A stretch of 64,000 bases of DNA from the NCBI GenBank assembly GCA_900468805.1, contig UEIF01000021.1, forward strand, positions 1 to 64,000. Reading direction: 5' to 3'. The stretch's first letter is position 1, and each line of letters opens with the position of its first letter. A model generated the notes under the pieces. It was not told the DNA's origin, made no database searches, and was given only the letters and a program-made list of their open reading frames with translations. Shown here in pieces: positions 1-9,042 of the stretch. This DNA comes from Hyphomicrobiales bacterium. GTDB taxonomy: Bacteria; Pseudomonadota; Alphaproteobacteria; Rhizobiales; Rhizobiaceae. The position numbers and the translations under genes were made by a program.

Positions 1-214
1 GAGATCTCAACAGCTCATTCTGGCACATGTCGATGCCGTTCAGGGGCCGTCCCCTCCAACATCAAGGCGTCCCAGTTGATAGGGATTGATGATGACCAAT
101 TGCCTCCAAGAGCCGAGGTGACCGATCGGTTCTTTGAGTGTCACGCACTGCAGCGAGGAAAAAACTTGATAAAAAGTGCCGTTCTTGATGCGCCCTCCTG
201 GGAAGTACGGAAAT

Positions 215-598
215 TTAGTCACTCGGCCTCTCGATAAACTGCGCGCGCGAGGGTGAGGGCTCGAAACCGTCCGAAAAGTATTGTGTTTCGCGGACGACAA
301 GTCCCTTCTGGAGTTCCATAATGCTGACGACGTAAGACGCCCTGCCGTCATAGAAGAGCGTATATTCCGTTACCCAGAGCGTGCGGGCGCCTGAGATTCG
401 CCGAACAGCAAACCGTTTTGTGTTCGGTTATGCGACCCGACTCGATTCAATGTTCGACCGACCACGAATACGCTCGCCCGATTGTGGGTAATCCAGCACG
501 GCATCTTCATCGTAAATCTCGTGTTCGGTGACAAAGTCACCCGCGTCCGACGCTTTCCAATGCAGCTCCAGGGCTTCTTTTATGAGTTGTTCTTCCAT
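215..598 (-). pseudogene. NTF2/SnoaL-like protein gene interrupted by one nonsense codon
   Basis: Reading the minus strand from an ATG at 598 gives a continuous frame of 127 codons that ends at 215 and contains a single TAA at 430-428 (codon 57). Both halves fit the small nuclear-transport-factor-2-like family: the first begins MEEQLIKEALELHWKASDAG and contains DYPQSGERIRGR, the second contains VTEYTLFYDG and RETQYFSD and ends near RAQFIER. Relatives I remember have Gln after the RAA/RVA stretch, so a CAA-to-TAA change would explain the break. No frameshift is needed. The function of the intact family is unknown to me. The rest of 1-214 shows nothing I recognise. Confidence 0.75.
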
Positions 599-669
599 CT
601 AGCTCCTCCCGAGAGCCCGCGCTTGTAGTCTTGGTAAGCTCCCATTCATTCTGTCGCTTGATGGTCGCT

Positions 670-1221
670 TCACCGGCTGAGACAGAGTTCGCGGTAGTGT
701 TCCACCAACCGTACCAGGTCGAAGGCCCTGTTCAGTCCGCTGGGATTTGGCAAGACCCAGACTGAGGCTCCAGCAAAAAGATCTGGCTGCCTGCCCCAAT
801 TGATCGACGCGTCGTTATTGATCGCTGCATATGCCGCCTTTCCCAGGAAGGCGAGTGTAGCAGGCGCAAATGTCCTTATCTTGTTTTCGAGGGCGGGAGC
901 AGCACTGAGATAATCGTGCCTTTTGAGCTCACCTGCACTTTTCGTTGGCCTTGCCACAGCGGAAGTCAGGCCCAGGCCATAAGCCAGAAGTTCCCGCTCT
1001 TCGTTTGCTGCCAATTGGCGTGGCGTAAAACCGGCAAGATGGAGAACCGGCCAGAAGCGGTTGCCCCGGTGGGAAAAATTGTGCCCGTCACGCGCAGCGG
1101 AAAGCGCGGGATTTAGCCCACAGAAGATGACGGATAACCCCGGCGCGAGGATCTCTGGTGGTCCAATCACTTCCGCCGCGTCGACGGAAACAGCTTTGCC
1201 AAAACCTGCAATGGATGGCAT
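670..1221 (-). CDS. mug: G/U mismatch-specific DNA glycosylase (Mug/TDG family)
   Basis: The 183-residue protein matches the Mug/TDG branch of the uracil-DNA glycosylase superfamily, which removes uracil or thymine mispaired with G during base excision repair. The active-site loop appears as FCGLNPALSA near residue 34, followed by NRFWPVL. The second motif is LPNPSGLN near residue 157, the DNA-intercalating segment. The length is usual for Mug. The ATG at 1221 is preceded by GGAGG at good spacing. The gene stands alone downstream of tetR with a gap of about 135 bases. In Mug the catalytic position in the first motif is an Asn, and N37 here is consistent with that. Confidence 0.9.
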   Translation of the reverse strand: MPSIAGFGKAVSVDAAEVIGPPEILAPGLSVIFCGLNPALSAARDGHNFSHRGNRFWPVLHLAGFTPRQLAANEERELLAYGLGLTSAVARPTKSAGELKRHDYLSAAPALENKIRTFAPATLAFLGKAAYAAINNDASINWGRQPDLFAGASVWVLPNPSGLNRAFDLVRLVEHYRELCLSR

Positions 1222-1357
1222 TCCCGGGCCTCCTAGCCTGACGCATATCCCTCGGCTGCACTATACCGAAAGCTGCTTTTGACCAAGTTGCGTATCTGCG
1301 CCGCCATGGTTTCCCAAAACAGTGGCTATGCCGCTGCGATGATGACTATAGTAGCAA

Positions 1358-1957
1358 TCACGCTCGCGCGCCCGCAATCTGGCGCATCACGGGGGAGATC
1401 CCATCCTCCCGATCCAACTCGCGGGTGAGAAGCCGAAGCCAACTATAGCCGACCCATATCGAAACCTTGTCACCGACTTCTTCGGCACGGATCTCGCCGC
1501 GAGAGGCCGCGTCCATCATGATCTTCTTCACATCGGCAGTGCGCTCGGGCAGAAACCGGTCACGTAGGGCACTCAAAGCCTCCGCGGTACCCTGTGCCTC
1601 GGCAATCAGGCCGCGCAAAGCGGCTCCGGCGGGCTGTGACGCCCAAAACCGCCATAGGCTCGTGGTGTATTGCACCAGATCCTCGACGAGGTTTCCCGTG
1701 TCAGGGATCATGACGAAAGTCGAGCGTTCCGTCGCATAGATCGCGAGAAACAGATCCGCTTTCGTCGGGTACCACCGATAAATCGTCGTTTTTCCTGCTC
1801 CGGCACGGCGTGCCACTTCATCGACGGAAAACCCGGCGTAGCCTTTCTCCGCAATAAGCTCCTTGGCTGCCGCCAGTACGGCGGCTTCGGCTTCCGGACT
1901 GCGACGAGACCCCACCGAGGTCCGCTTCTTTTGAGGGGCAGAGTGCTTTATCATCAT
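1358..1957 (-). CDS. TetR/AcrR-family repressor, last gene of the efflux operon
   Basis: The protein has 199 residues. An N-terminal helix-turn-helix of TetR type covers about residues 20-70 (AAKELIAEKGYAGFSVDEVA, then GKTTIYRWYPTKADLF). The C-terminal ligand domain resembles the TetR_C_11 type. It is the last gene of a minus-strand run emrA-emrB-aldo/keto reductase-tetR, which suggests it represses this operon and is itself controlled by it. A matching palindromic operator lies in the emrA promoter. A second short inverted repeat (ATATCCG, 5 bases, CGGATAT; 2009-2027) sits between the reductase gene and this one and could be a weak local site. The ligand cannot be told from sequence. Confidence 0.85.
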   Translation of the reverse strand: MMIKHSAPQKKRTSVGSRRSPEAEAAVLAAAKELIAEKGYAGFSVDEVARRAGAGKTTIYRWYPTKADLFLAIYATERSTFVMIPDTGNLVEDLVQYTTSLWRFWASQPAGAALRGLIAEAQGTAEALSALRDRFLPERTADVKKIMMDAASRGEIRAEEVGDKVSIWVGYSWLRLLTRELDREDGISPVMRQIAGARA

Positions 1958-2027
1958 GTTGAATGGCCTAGCTTGACTCGCGGGGGTCGATCAACACCGG
2001 GAATGCGAATATCCGCCTACCGGATAT

Positions 2028-2969
2028 CTACCGGACTTGAGGTATGAAGCCGGGTACACCGGTCTCCACCACGCTGTTGAAGCGGATGTTGGTCTTGATC
2101 CCGTCTCGCATCTCGCGCATTGCATCTTCAGGCAGAGCCGAGATGTCAAAGTTCTCTTCAATTCGATGTGGCGTCTTTGAAGTTGTCAGAAACGCGGTGC
2201 CTCGCTGCACCGCCCAGGCCAGCGCAGCCTGTGCCGGTGTCTTGCCGACACGCGCCGCGATGGCTTTGATGACGGGATCGTCCAGCAGGTTGGGTTCCAT
2301 GTTGTGACCCAGGGGCGCAAAGGCAAGCAGGACTACTCCATGCTCCTGGCAGAATTCCAGCATTTCCCATTCCGGCAGATAGGGGTGCGATTCGACCTGG
2401 ACGACGGCGGGCTTGATCCGTGCGACTGCAACGATTTCCCGTAGCGTTTTCAGCGTCACATCCGATAGCCCGATCGACTTGCAGCGGCCACTGTCAACGA
2501 GACCTTCCAGCGCGCGCCATGTCTCGATCAGCGTTACGCCGGAATCGTAAATGACCTGGCCGTGCTCGTCTCTCGGGTCCTGGTCATCGCCAGCTTGAAA
2601 GGCGAAAGGGGTGTGAATGAGATAGCAATCGATGTAGTCGACCTGCAATCGGCGGCAGCTCGCCTCGAAGGCGGGTTTCACCCGTGCCGGACGGTGATTG
2701 GTGTTCCACAGCTTGGTCGTGATGAAGAGGTCTTTTCGTTGAACGATGCCTGCGGCGAACGCTTCCTGCAGCGCTTCTCCGACAACCTGTTCGTTGCGAT
2801 ACCTTTCCGCGCAATCGAAATGCCGAAACCCGACCTTCAGAGCCGTCAGAACGGCCTGTTTTGCCGCGACGGGATCAGGGATTAGTGTCCCAAATCCCAC
2901 AGCCGGAATGGCGGTATCTCCGCTGGAAAGACCAATTGTCCGGTGGCGAAATAAGTCGGAGTTTGTCAT
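2028..2969 (-). CDS. Aldo/keto reductase
   Basis: A 313-residue NAD(P)H-dependent aldo/keto reductase with a TIM-barrel fold. The catalytic tetrad is visible: Asp and Tyr in HFDCAERYRNE, Lys in TTKLWN, His in CYLIHTPFAF. The family segment LIETWRALEGLVDSGRCKSI follows, then IGLSD. The start is supported by GGGAGATAG upstream of the ATG. It lies between the MFS pump gene and tetR on the same strand, so it is probably co-induced with the pump, perhaps to reduce a reactive carbonyl in the compound that the pump exports. That role is inference. The substrate is unknown. Confidence 0.88.
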   Translation of the reverse strand: MTNSDLFRHRTIGLSSGDTAIPAVGFGTLIPDPVAAKQAVLTALKVGFRHFDCAERYRNEQVVGEALQEAFAAGIVQRKDLFITTKLWNTNHRPARVKPAFEASCRRLQVDYIDCYLIHTPFAFQAGDDQDPRDEHGQVIYDSGVTLIETWRALEGLVDSGRCKSIGLSDVTLKTLREIVAVARIKPAVVQVESHPYLPEWEMLEFCQEHGVVLLAFAPLGHNMEPNLLDDPVIKAIAARVGKTPAQAALAWAVQRGTAFLTTSKTPHRIEENFDISALPEDAMREMRDGIKTNIRFNSVVETGVPGFIPQVR

Positions 2970-3048
2970 TTTCTATCTCCCATCTTCGAGTTCGAGGCGG
3001 TGAAACACTTTGGACAGTTCGATGTCGAGCTGGTCTGGGTAGCTGAGG

Positions 3049-4620
3049 TCACGAGGACAGAGTCTGGGTGGTGAGCGGATGCGCTGGCGACTTGGTCATC
3101 AGCGAGACGACCAGCAACCCCAGGATGGCGGCCAGAAACGTACACCAAAAGCCATCGATGTAAGCCTGGACGTTCGCTTCTCGCTGCACGATACCAGCCA
3201 GCAAGCCAATGCCCAACTTCGCATCGCTTGCCTGTGTGCCAGAAGATCCCGATCCGTGGCCTAACACAAGCGACATCGAACCCAGTCCGCGCGTCGGGCT
3301 CGTGACGTGGAGCCCGATGAGATAGGAGTGCAACTGCTCGCGCTGGCGTATCCAAGTCGCCATGATCGCTCCCACCGTCTCCGAACACATCAGCCGAACG
3401 ACCTGCACGTAGGCGGTGAGGGCGATGACGCGCGCCGGATTGACGTTGCTGAGCAAGGTGGCAACGGCGGCAAGGAAGACGATCTCTTCGCCAAATGTCT
3501 GCAGAATGCCGATGAGCTTGAACTCCGGCAGAGACCACTGGCTGGTCAACTGCGTTCCGAGCCAGGCGGACAGAGCAAAACAGCAAAACCCTATTATCAA
3601 TGCAAAGCGCTGTTTGACTATCCGCACCAGTGCCACCGCCGTGACCGTCGCGCCGGCAAGCAGCAGGATCGCGCAAGGGCCTGAGAAGTCACCGATCTGT
3701 TCCGGGCGCAAATGCGCGACAGTTACCAGAAAGTTTGGCTTCAGCAGCGAACTTCCGAGGCTGGCGGTCATAAAACAGAAGATGGCAACAAAACCGAGAG
3801 CTATGTTTCTCGACAACAGGACGGAAACATGCGCCCAGGGATTTGCGACGCGGGACTCGTGCCACAGAAAGACGCCGGCGAGAAAAGCGGCCGCGCCGAG
3901 CATAGCGATAATGTAGCCGGATTGAAACCAATCCAGCCGGTTCCCCTGATCGAGCCCGAAGTAGAGCGTCGTTAGTGAAACGCCGAAGATCATCATGCCG
4001 CCCCAGTCGCCCCGTTTGAGAAGCGTTCGATCGATTTCGACTGGTTTTGCACCAAACCAGAACAGCATGCCGATCATAGGCGCAACGATTGCACCCTGCC
4101 AATATATCCATTGCCAGCCTATGCTCTGAGCGTAGCTCCCTGCCGTGTAGAGGCCGAGGTTCTGCGAGAACGGGATCCGAATGACGTAGAACGCAAGTGC
4201 TACGATCCAGTACCTGCGATCGAGGTTTCGAAACGCCGTCATCATGGTCGCACCGACAAACATTCCCATCATCGCGGCCCTGATCGCATGCAGCGAAATG
4301 AGTACCTCGAAGCTCTGACAATAGGGGATGAGAATGGATGCGGTGGAGTAAACGACAGTCGGTCCAGCCAACACCCTTCTTACCCCGAAGACGGCGATCA
4401 TCCACCCTACGCACGGAGCAACAAGAACCTGCGGAGCCGTGGCGAAGGTCCCAAGCCAGGAACCCTCGTCGGAACTCAGGCCAAATGCGCCTCGCAGATC
4501 CGCAAGCCCGATGCCGAACATACGAAGGTCAAGAGCGGTCAAAATCGATGCCATTAACACGGCGATCGCAACAAACCCCTGTCGGGCGAGATCCTGTCGG
4601 GACGAGACATTCTCAGCCAT
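3049..4620 (-). CDS. MFS multidrug exporter, DHA2/EmrB-like
   Basis: The 523-residue inner-membrane protein has about 14 hydrophobic segments, as expected for the DHA2 (EmrB/QacA) drug:proton antiporter family. The N-terminal segment contains LTALDLRMFGIGLADLRGAF and the loop DEGSWLGTFATAPQ typical of EmrB homologues. The start codon overlaps the end of the upstream HlyD/EmrA-like gene by 8 bases, indicating translational coupling. Together they should form an EmrAB-type pump spanning the envelope with an outer-membrane channel encoded elsewhere. The usual drug-binding acidic residue is not assigned. The exported compound is unknown. Confidence 0.88.
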   Translation of the reverse strand: MAENVSSRQDLARQGFVAIAVLMASILTALDLRMFGIGLADLRGAFGLSSDEGSWLGTFATAPQVLVAPCVGWMIAVFGVRRVLAGPTVVYSTASILIPYCQSFEVLISLHAIRAAMMGMFVGATMMTAFRNLDRRYWIVALAFYVIRIPFSQNLGLYTAGSYAQSIGWQWIYWQGAIVAPMIGMLFWFGAKPVEIDRTLLKRGDWGGMMIFGVSLTTLYFGLDQGNRLDWFQSGYIIAMLGAAAFLAGVFLWHESRVANPWAHVSVLLSRNIALGFVAIFCFMTASLGSSLLKPNFLVTVAHLRPEQIGDFSGPCAILLLAGATVTAVALVRIVKQRFALIIGFCCFALSAWLGTQLTSQWSLPEFKLIGILQTFGEEIVFLAAVATLLSNVNPARVIALTAYVQVVRLMCSETVGAIMATWIRQREQLHSYLIGLHVTSPTRGLGSMSLVLGHGSGSSGTQASDAKLGIGLLAGIVQREANVQAYIDGFWCTFLAAILGLLVVSLMTKSPAHPLTTQTLSS

Positions 4621-5773
4621 GACTTTCTCCTTCCCCTGTGGCGATCCGGGTTACGACCGACATGCCAGGACGGAGGCGATCATAGTTTGCCTGGTGAGGA
4701 TCGAGTTCGATGCGTACCGTCAGACGTTGAGCGACCTTGGTAAAATTCCCGGTGGCATTGTCCGCCGGAAGCAGTGCGAAGGTCGATCCGCTCGCCGGCG
4801 AGATTTTGGAGACCGTCCCGTGAAGGTTCTCTCCAGGCAGCATATCGACCGATATATCGACATCCTGCCCCTCCCGAACCCGAGCCAGTTGATTTTCCTT
4901 GTAGTTGGCCAGAACGTAGACTTGCGGCAGCGGCACGACGGAGATCAGGCTCGTTCCAGCTGTGACATACGCGCCGAGCTGGACATTGCGTTTTGCAACG
5001 ACTCCATCAAAGGGCGCGCGGATCTCCGTATAGCCCAACTCCAGTTCGTTCGCGGCCACTTCTGCAGCGGCTAAATCGACATCCGCAATCAAGGCTTCTC
5101 GTTGCTTGGCAAGCACATCAAGCTGGGCTCTCTGCGCGTTCACCACCGCTCCGTTCATCTTCGTATTGGCGAGAGCACGCTCATGAGCTGCAGTTGCCTT
5201 CTCCAGCGTCTGAATTGAACTTGCGCGAATATCGCCAGTCAGTTTCAGCTGACGTTCCATCTCCTTGCTTGTCTGAACCTCGTCGGCAGCAGACGCTTGT
5301 TGCTGCGCGACTGCAACATCGACTTGCGCGAGCTGAAACGCACGTTGGCTATCATTGTTTTGGAGGTGTGCACGCGCCGCAGCGAGCTTGGCCTTCGATG
5401 AAAGCAGTGCGATTTCATATCGCGCACGATCAATCGAGAACAGAAGGTCTCCGGCCTTGACGTGAGCATAGTCGCCAACCGCGATCGCCTGCACTGCGCC
5501 GCTTACGCGAGTACTTATCGCAGACACGTCGGCAATTATAGCGGCGTCATCTGTTGATTGAACGGCCCGGTTCGCGACCCAAGAGTCCCAGTTTGCTCCG
5601 GCAGCAACAATCGCAGTCAGTGCGATGAGGATCGCAGTGCCAGGTACGATCAACGATCTGATCGGCGAATGAACAGGAGCCACGGTATTTTCCGGGGCGC
5701 CGGAGATTAACGCTCTCACATTGCCGGACCGTGCGAGTTGTGTGCCCGGGTGGTTTTCATTCAAGACGGCCAT
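4613..5773 (-). CDS. HlyD/EmrA-family membrane fusion protein
   Basis: A 386-residue periplasmic adaptor: a short cytoplasmic N-terminus, one membrane anchor near residues 40-60 (SLIVPGTAILIALTAIVAAG), a biotinyl-lipoyl-like domain (VSGAVQAIAVGDYAHVKAGDLL), a long helical hairpin rich in Ala/Gln, and the second lipoyl half (APFDGVVAKRNVQLGAYV). It links the MFS pump to an outer-membrane channel. I chose the ATG at 5773 over an upstream TTG at 5794 because the latter has no ribosome-binding site. It is the first gene of the emrA-emrB-akr-tetR operon. Its promoter carries a TetR-like operator. Confidence 0.88.
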   Translation of the reverse strand: MAVLNENHPGTQLARSGNVRALISGAPENTVAPVHSPIRSLIVPGTAILIALTAIVAAGANWDSWVANRAVQSTDDAAIIADVSAISTRVSGAVQAIAVGDYAHVKAGDLLFSIDRARYEIALLSSKAKLAAARAHLQNNDSQRAFQLAQVDVAVAQQQASAADEVQTSKEMERQLKLTGDIRASSIQTLEKATAAHERALANTKMNGAVVNAQRAQLDVLAKQREALIADVDLAAAEVAANELELGYTEIRAPFDGVVAKRNVQLGAYVTAGTSLISVVPLPQVYVLANYKENQLARVREGQDVDISVDMLPGENLHGTVSKISPASGSTFALLPADNATGNFTKVAQRLTVRIELDPHQANYDRLRPGMSVVTRIATGEGESHG

Positions 5774-5819
5774 GTTCTTCACCGTTGCTTTCAATCTTAA
5801 AAAAACAGTAGGTGCATTT

Positions 5820-5848
5820 TATATGGACGATACGTATCGTTTCGTCAA
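5820..5848 (-). promoter_or_regulatory. emrA promoter with TetR-type operator between -35 and -10
   Basis: On the minus strand there is TTGACG (5848-5843), a 17-base spacer, and CATATA (5825-5820). The spacer contains the perfect 14-base palindrome ACGATACGTATCGT (5827-5840). The site is about 50 bases upstream of the emrA ATG. A repressor bound there would block RNA polymerase, the usual TetR arrangement. The link to the tetR gene at the end of the same operon is inference. Confidence 0.7.
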
Positions 5849-6496
5849 GTTTGGTAAAAAGTGGATCGGAAATTTTTGGCGACGACGCGAGCGTTTGTGG
5901 CTCGGGCGTCATTCCCGTCAGACCAGCCGTCGATAAGATGGCAAAGAGAAATCGGGAGCCCACAGGCGCAAGTTTCACGTCAAAGCATAGGACGAAGCTG
6001 GCAGGGCGCCAGTAAGGCAGGCCTTTTCAAGGCCCCAAATCTACAAGTCTCCATGCCATAAGGCCCCGCAACCAATCTTCCATATCGAGCTAACAAACAA
6101 AAAGCCCGCATGGTCAAAACCTGCGGGCCTTTCGACGTTCTAGCGCAGGGCAAAACAAGCCCCACCGACAAGGCGCAAGCCGACGAAGCGGGACAGATGC
6201 TTGCCACCGACGCAAGGAGCGGGCAAAAGATCGATCTGCCGTAAAAACAGGCGACCAAACTAAAAGCCTAACCGAGCAGGCCATCCCCAAGAAACCAAAG
6301 CTCAACAAGTGACGTTCGGGCCGCCGCATCGCGGGCTTATTACTGTCGCGGGAGGCAACCACGCCATCGTCTGAGCTACCGCAGCCTGCCAGACGCCAAA
6401 ATTTATCTGATCCTCGAAAAACTGTAGCTGGGCGGAATAAATCGCCAGCTCCGTTGTCTACGTCCATGAAACCGCTCTGCATAACAAGGAGCCCGC
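5849..6496. other. Intergenic stretch with possible decayed coding sequence
   Basis: About 650 bases between two divergent operons with no convincing intact gene. The plus strand shows short protein-like pieces separated by stops, for example a 44-codon frame from the ATG at 6110 and a piece near 6320-6427 ending in SLPDAKIYLILEKL. They may be remnants of a degraded gene. I do not recognise the family. Confidence 0.3.
6104..6128 (-). terminator. Possible intrinsic terminator, minus-strand orientation
   Basis: A 7-bp stem GCCCGCA/TGCGGGC (6104-6110 with 6122-6128) is followed, when read on the minus strand, by TTTTTGTTTGTT. No intact minus-strand gene is seen upstream of it, so it may be a relic of the decayed region. 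Confidence 0.4.
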
Positions 6497-6982
6497 ATGA
6501 ACGTCTTTCCTCGAAAAACATCCCTTCCCCTGGCGGCATCGATCTTGGTGATCCTGTCCGTTTTCGCGTTTGCGGGCGATTCAGTATCGCATGAACACAC
6601 TACCTCCCCGGTTACCGACGAGATGCCGTTCCTGGCGGAAAACGATGCAGCGATGGCGAGCATGATGAACGACATGGCGGTCAAGCCAACAGGCGACGTC
6701 AGCAGGGATTTCGTCGAGATGATGATCCCTCATCATCAGGGCGCGATCGATATGGCGCAGACCTATCTGCGTTATGGCAGCAATGAGCAGCTCAAGCGCA
6801 TAGCCCAGGAAATCATCGTCGATCAGCAGCAGGAAATCGCCGCGATGCGACTGGCTCTCGGCGATCCTCTTCCGCCTTCGGAGCCGGCACCGACACAAGT
6901 TTCCCCGCAGAACCCCCGCTCTTCTGGAGCCGGCATGTCGATGATGCCGGCTATGGATCCGAACATGAAAATGGGCAATTGA
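6497..6982 (+). CDS. DUF305 family exported Met/His-rich protein
   Basis: The 161-residue protein has an N-terminal signal peptide (about residues 1-27) and a DUF305 domain with the hallmark MMIPHHQGAIDMAQTYLRYG (about residues 74-93) and a later IIVDQQQEIAAM. The tail is rich in Met and Pro. DUF305 proteins are four-helix bundles, and some, such as cyanobacterial CopM, bind copper in the periplasm. The Met and His content here fits metal binding, but this is inference. The ribosome-binding site is AAGGAG before ATG 6497. It is the first gene of a plus-strand set that ends with an ECF sigma/anti-sigma pair, 12 bases upstream of the propeller gene. Confidence 0.85.
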   Translation: MNVFPRKTSLPLAASILVILSVFAFAGDSVSHEHTTSPVTDEMPFLAENDAAMASMMNDMAVKPTGDVSRDFVEMMIPHHQGAIDMAQTYLRYGSNEQLKRIAQEIIVDQQQEIAAMRLALGDPLPPSEPAPTQVSPQNPRSSGAGMSMMPAMDPNMKMGN

Positions 6983-6994
6983 AAGGACCCCGTT

Positions 6995-8452
6995 ATGAAG
7001 TCTAGCCTTCTCGCCCTCAGCCTTTTCGCCGGCACGATGCTGGCGCCATCAGCGAGCTTTGCCGGACAGGCGCCGAGTGCGGCCTCCGATCCGGATATCC
7101 CGATCAGCGGCAGGGATCGCGTCTATGCGGCCGAACAATTCTCCAATACGGTTTCAGTCACCGATCCATCCACCAATAAGTTGCTCGGCGTTATCCGTCT
7201 CGGCGATCCGCAGCCGGGCAATTTGAGTCCGCTCTACCGGGGACAGGTCCTGGTCCACGGCATGGGCTTTTCGCCCGATCACAAGACATTGGCTGTCGTT
7301 TCGATCGGCTCGAATTCGGTGACGTTCATCGATACGGCGACCAACGCCGTGAAGCACACCACCTATGTGGGCCGCTCGCCGCATGAGGCATTTTTTACGC
7401 CCGATGGCAACGAAGTCTGGGTCACCGTTCGCGGAGAGGATTACATTTCGGTCATCGACGCGCATACCTACAGGGAGAAGCTGCAGATCAAGGTGCCGGC
7501 CGGACCGGGCATGCAGATATTCTCGCCGGATGGAAGATACGGCTATATCTGTTCCTCGTTCAATCCGGAGACCATCGTCGTTTCCGTCGCCGATCATCAG
7601 ATCGTTGGCCACATCAAGCAGGAAAGCCCCTTTTGCCCCAACATTGCGGCGACGCCTGATGGCAAGCAGGTTTGGTTCACTCTGAAGGATATCGGCAAAA
7701 CGCAGGTCTTCGACGCTGACGCGCCTTTTGATCTCATCAAGACGATCGATACCGGGCCGATCACCAATCACGTCAACATCGTTCACAACACCAATGGCGA
7801 CTTTGCCTACATCACCGTTGGTGGCCTCAACCAGGTGAAGGTCTACCGGACGGATAATTTCGAACAGGTCGCGACGATCCCGGTCGGTAATCTTCCGCAC
7901 GGTGTGTGGCCATCAGGCGATGGCACGCGCGTCTATGTAGGCCTCGAAAACGCCGACGCGCTCGCAGTGATCGACACGCTGACGAACAAGGTGATTGCCA
8001 CGATACCGATCGGCCAGGCGCCACAGGCCGTCAACTATGTCCCAGACGCAGTCCCTGAGGGCGACGGCATGCAGAACCTCCAGCCGCTCGGTATTGCCGG
8101 CCAGGTGGCGCATCTTGCCCTGCAGGCGCCCAAGTCAAAGCAGGATGGCATTGCTCCAACCAGTGTCTCTCTTTTCGATCAAGGCCTGTCGCAGGTGTTG
8201 CAGGCGTCCGTGACGGGTCTGGAACCAAAGAAGCCCTACATTCTTGCGCTCTCCACGCGGGCCGACGGTACGGGTGATCTTCAGCCTCTGGCTTCCTTCA
8301 TGACGAATCCGGCCGGCTCGGCCATCGTCAACGCGGTCGGCCCCATCCGACAAATCATCCAGAGCAGCGAGAAGGCTGAGCGCCGCTATCTCGTTGTCGC
8401 TGCGGCAGGGGATAAAGGGCCGGGTGACGTCGTCCAGATCCAAGCGAAGTAA
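6995..8452 (+). CDS. Periplasmic YncE-like beta-propeller (YVTN repeat) protein
   Basis: A 485-residue exported protein with a signal peptide (residues 1-24) and repeated propeller blades. The YVTN-type pattern recurs: VYAAEQFSNTVSVTDPSTNK, VSIGSNSVTFIDTATNAV, EVWVTVRGEDYISVIDA, VYVGLENADALAVIDTLTNK. The family includes YncE and cytochrome-d1-like surface proteins. A separate C-terminal domain of about 120 residues (from about 365) follows the blades. It is cotranscribed with the DUF305 gene upstream (12-base gap) and the sigma factor downstream. A role in envelope metal or redox homeostasis is possible from context but not shown. Confidence 0.82.
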   Translation: MKSSLLALSLFAGTMLAPSASFAGQAPSAASDPDIPISGRDRVYAAEQFSNTVSVTDPSTNKLLGVIRLGDPQPGNLSPLYRGQVLVHGMGFSPDHKTLAVVSIGSNSVTFIDTATNAVKHTTYVGRSPHEAFFTPDGNEVWVTVRGEDYISVIDAHTYREKLQIKVPAGPGMQIFSPDGRYGYICSSFNPETIVVSVADHQIVGHIKQESPFCPNIAATPDGKQVWFTLKDIGKTQVFDADAPFDLIKTIDTGPITNHVNIVHNTNGDFAYITVGGLNQVKVYRTDNFEQVATIPVGNLPHGVWPSGDGTRVYVGLENADALAVIDTLTNKVIATIPIGQAPQAVNYVPDAVPEGDGMQNLQPLGIAGQVAHLALQAPKSKQDGIAPTSVSLFDQGLSQVLQASVTGLEPKKPYILALSTRADGTGDLQPLASFMTNPAGSAIVNAVGPIRQIIQSSEKAERRYLVVAAAGDKGPGDVVQIQAK

Positions 8453-8514
8453 ATCCGTTCAGCCCGCCGGCTGTGATAGGGTGGCGGGCGGAAGCTTCTG
8501 AAGGTAAGCCTCTC

Positions 8515-9042
8515 ATGAGTGACATTCTGCAGCTCGTCGAACCAATGATACCGGCACTCCGCCGCTATGCCCGTGGACTGCTGCGGGATGCGACGGCAGC
8601 CGACGATCTCGTCCAGGATTGCCTGGAGCGGGTTATTGCCCATTGGCATTATCGCAGAAACGACGATCCGCGCACCTGGGTGTTCGCCATCCTTCACAAT
8701 CTGGCGGTCAACCGGTTGAAACAGACCGCACGCCGTGGCGAACATCTGCCCTTTGAAAAGGTGGACGAAAGCGCCTTTGCCCGGCAACCGACACAGGAAG
8801 ACAATCTGATACGTCGCGATGTAATTCAGGCGCTGGAGCAGCTTCCCGAGGAGCAGCGAAGCGTTCTGCTGCTGGTGTCGGTCGAGGATCTGTCCTATTC
8901 GCAAGCAGCGGAAGTCCTGTCCATTCCGATTGGCACCGTCATGTCGCGCCTGTCGCGGGCGCGTGAGCGGCTGCGTCAGATATTGGAGAACCCGGGGCAG
9001 ACAGTGCAGGGGCCATACGCCCATCTTCGGAGAGTAAAATGA
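8515..9042 (+). CDS. ECF-type RNA polymerase sigma factor
   Basis: A 175-residue sigma-70 factor of the extracytoplasmic function class. Region 2 is seen at RRYARGLLRDATAADDLVQD followed by NDDPRTWVFAILHNLAVNRL. Region 4 is LPEEQRSVLLLVSVEDLSYS, then AAEVLSIPIGTVMSRLSRAR. I took the ATG at 8515, preceded by AAGGTAAG, rather than an upstream GTG at 8473. The last codons overlap the next gene (ATGA at 9039-9042), so sigma and anti-sigma are translationally coupled. Likely targets include its own operon, but I could not identify a matching promoter with confidence. Confidence 0.9.
   Translation: MSDILQLVEPMIPALRRYARGLLRDATAADDLVQDCLERVIAHWHYRRNDDPRTWVFAILHNLAVNRLKQTARRGEHLPFEKVDESAFARQPTQEDNLIRRDVIQALEQLPEEQRSVLLLVSVEDLSYSQAAEVLSIPIGTVMSRLSRARERLRQILENPGQTVQGPYAHLRRVK

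Noticed and set aside
40..351. 103-codon minus-strand frame
   Set aside because: It overlaps the interrupted NTF2-like gene in another frame and has no family features.
6440..6470. RpoE2/EcfG-type promoter (GGAAT...CGTT) before the DUF305 gene
   Set aside because: The spacing between the two parts is 13 bases instead of the 16-17 needed, so I do not call it.
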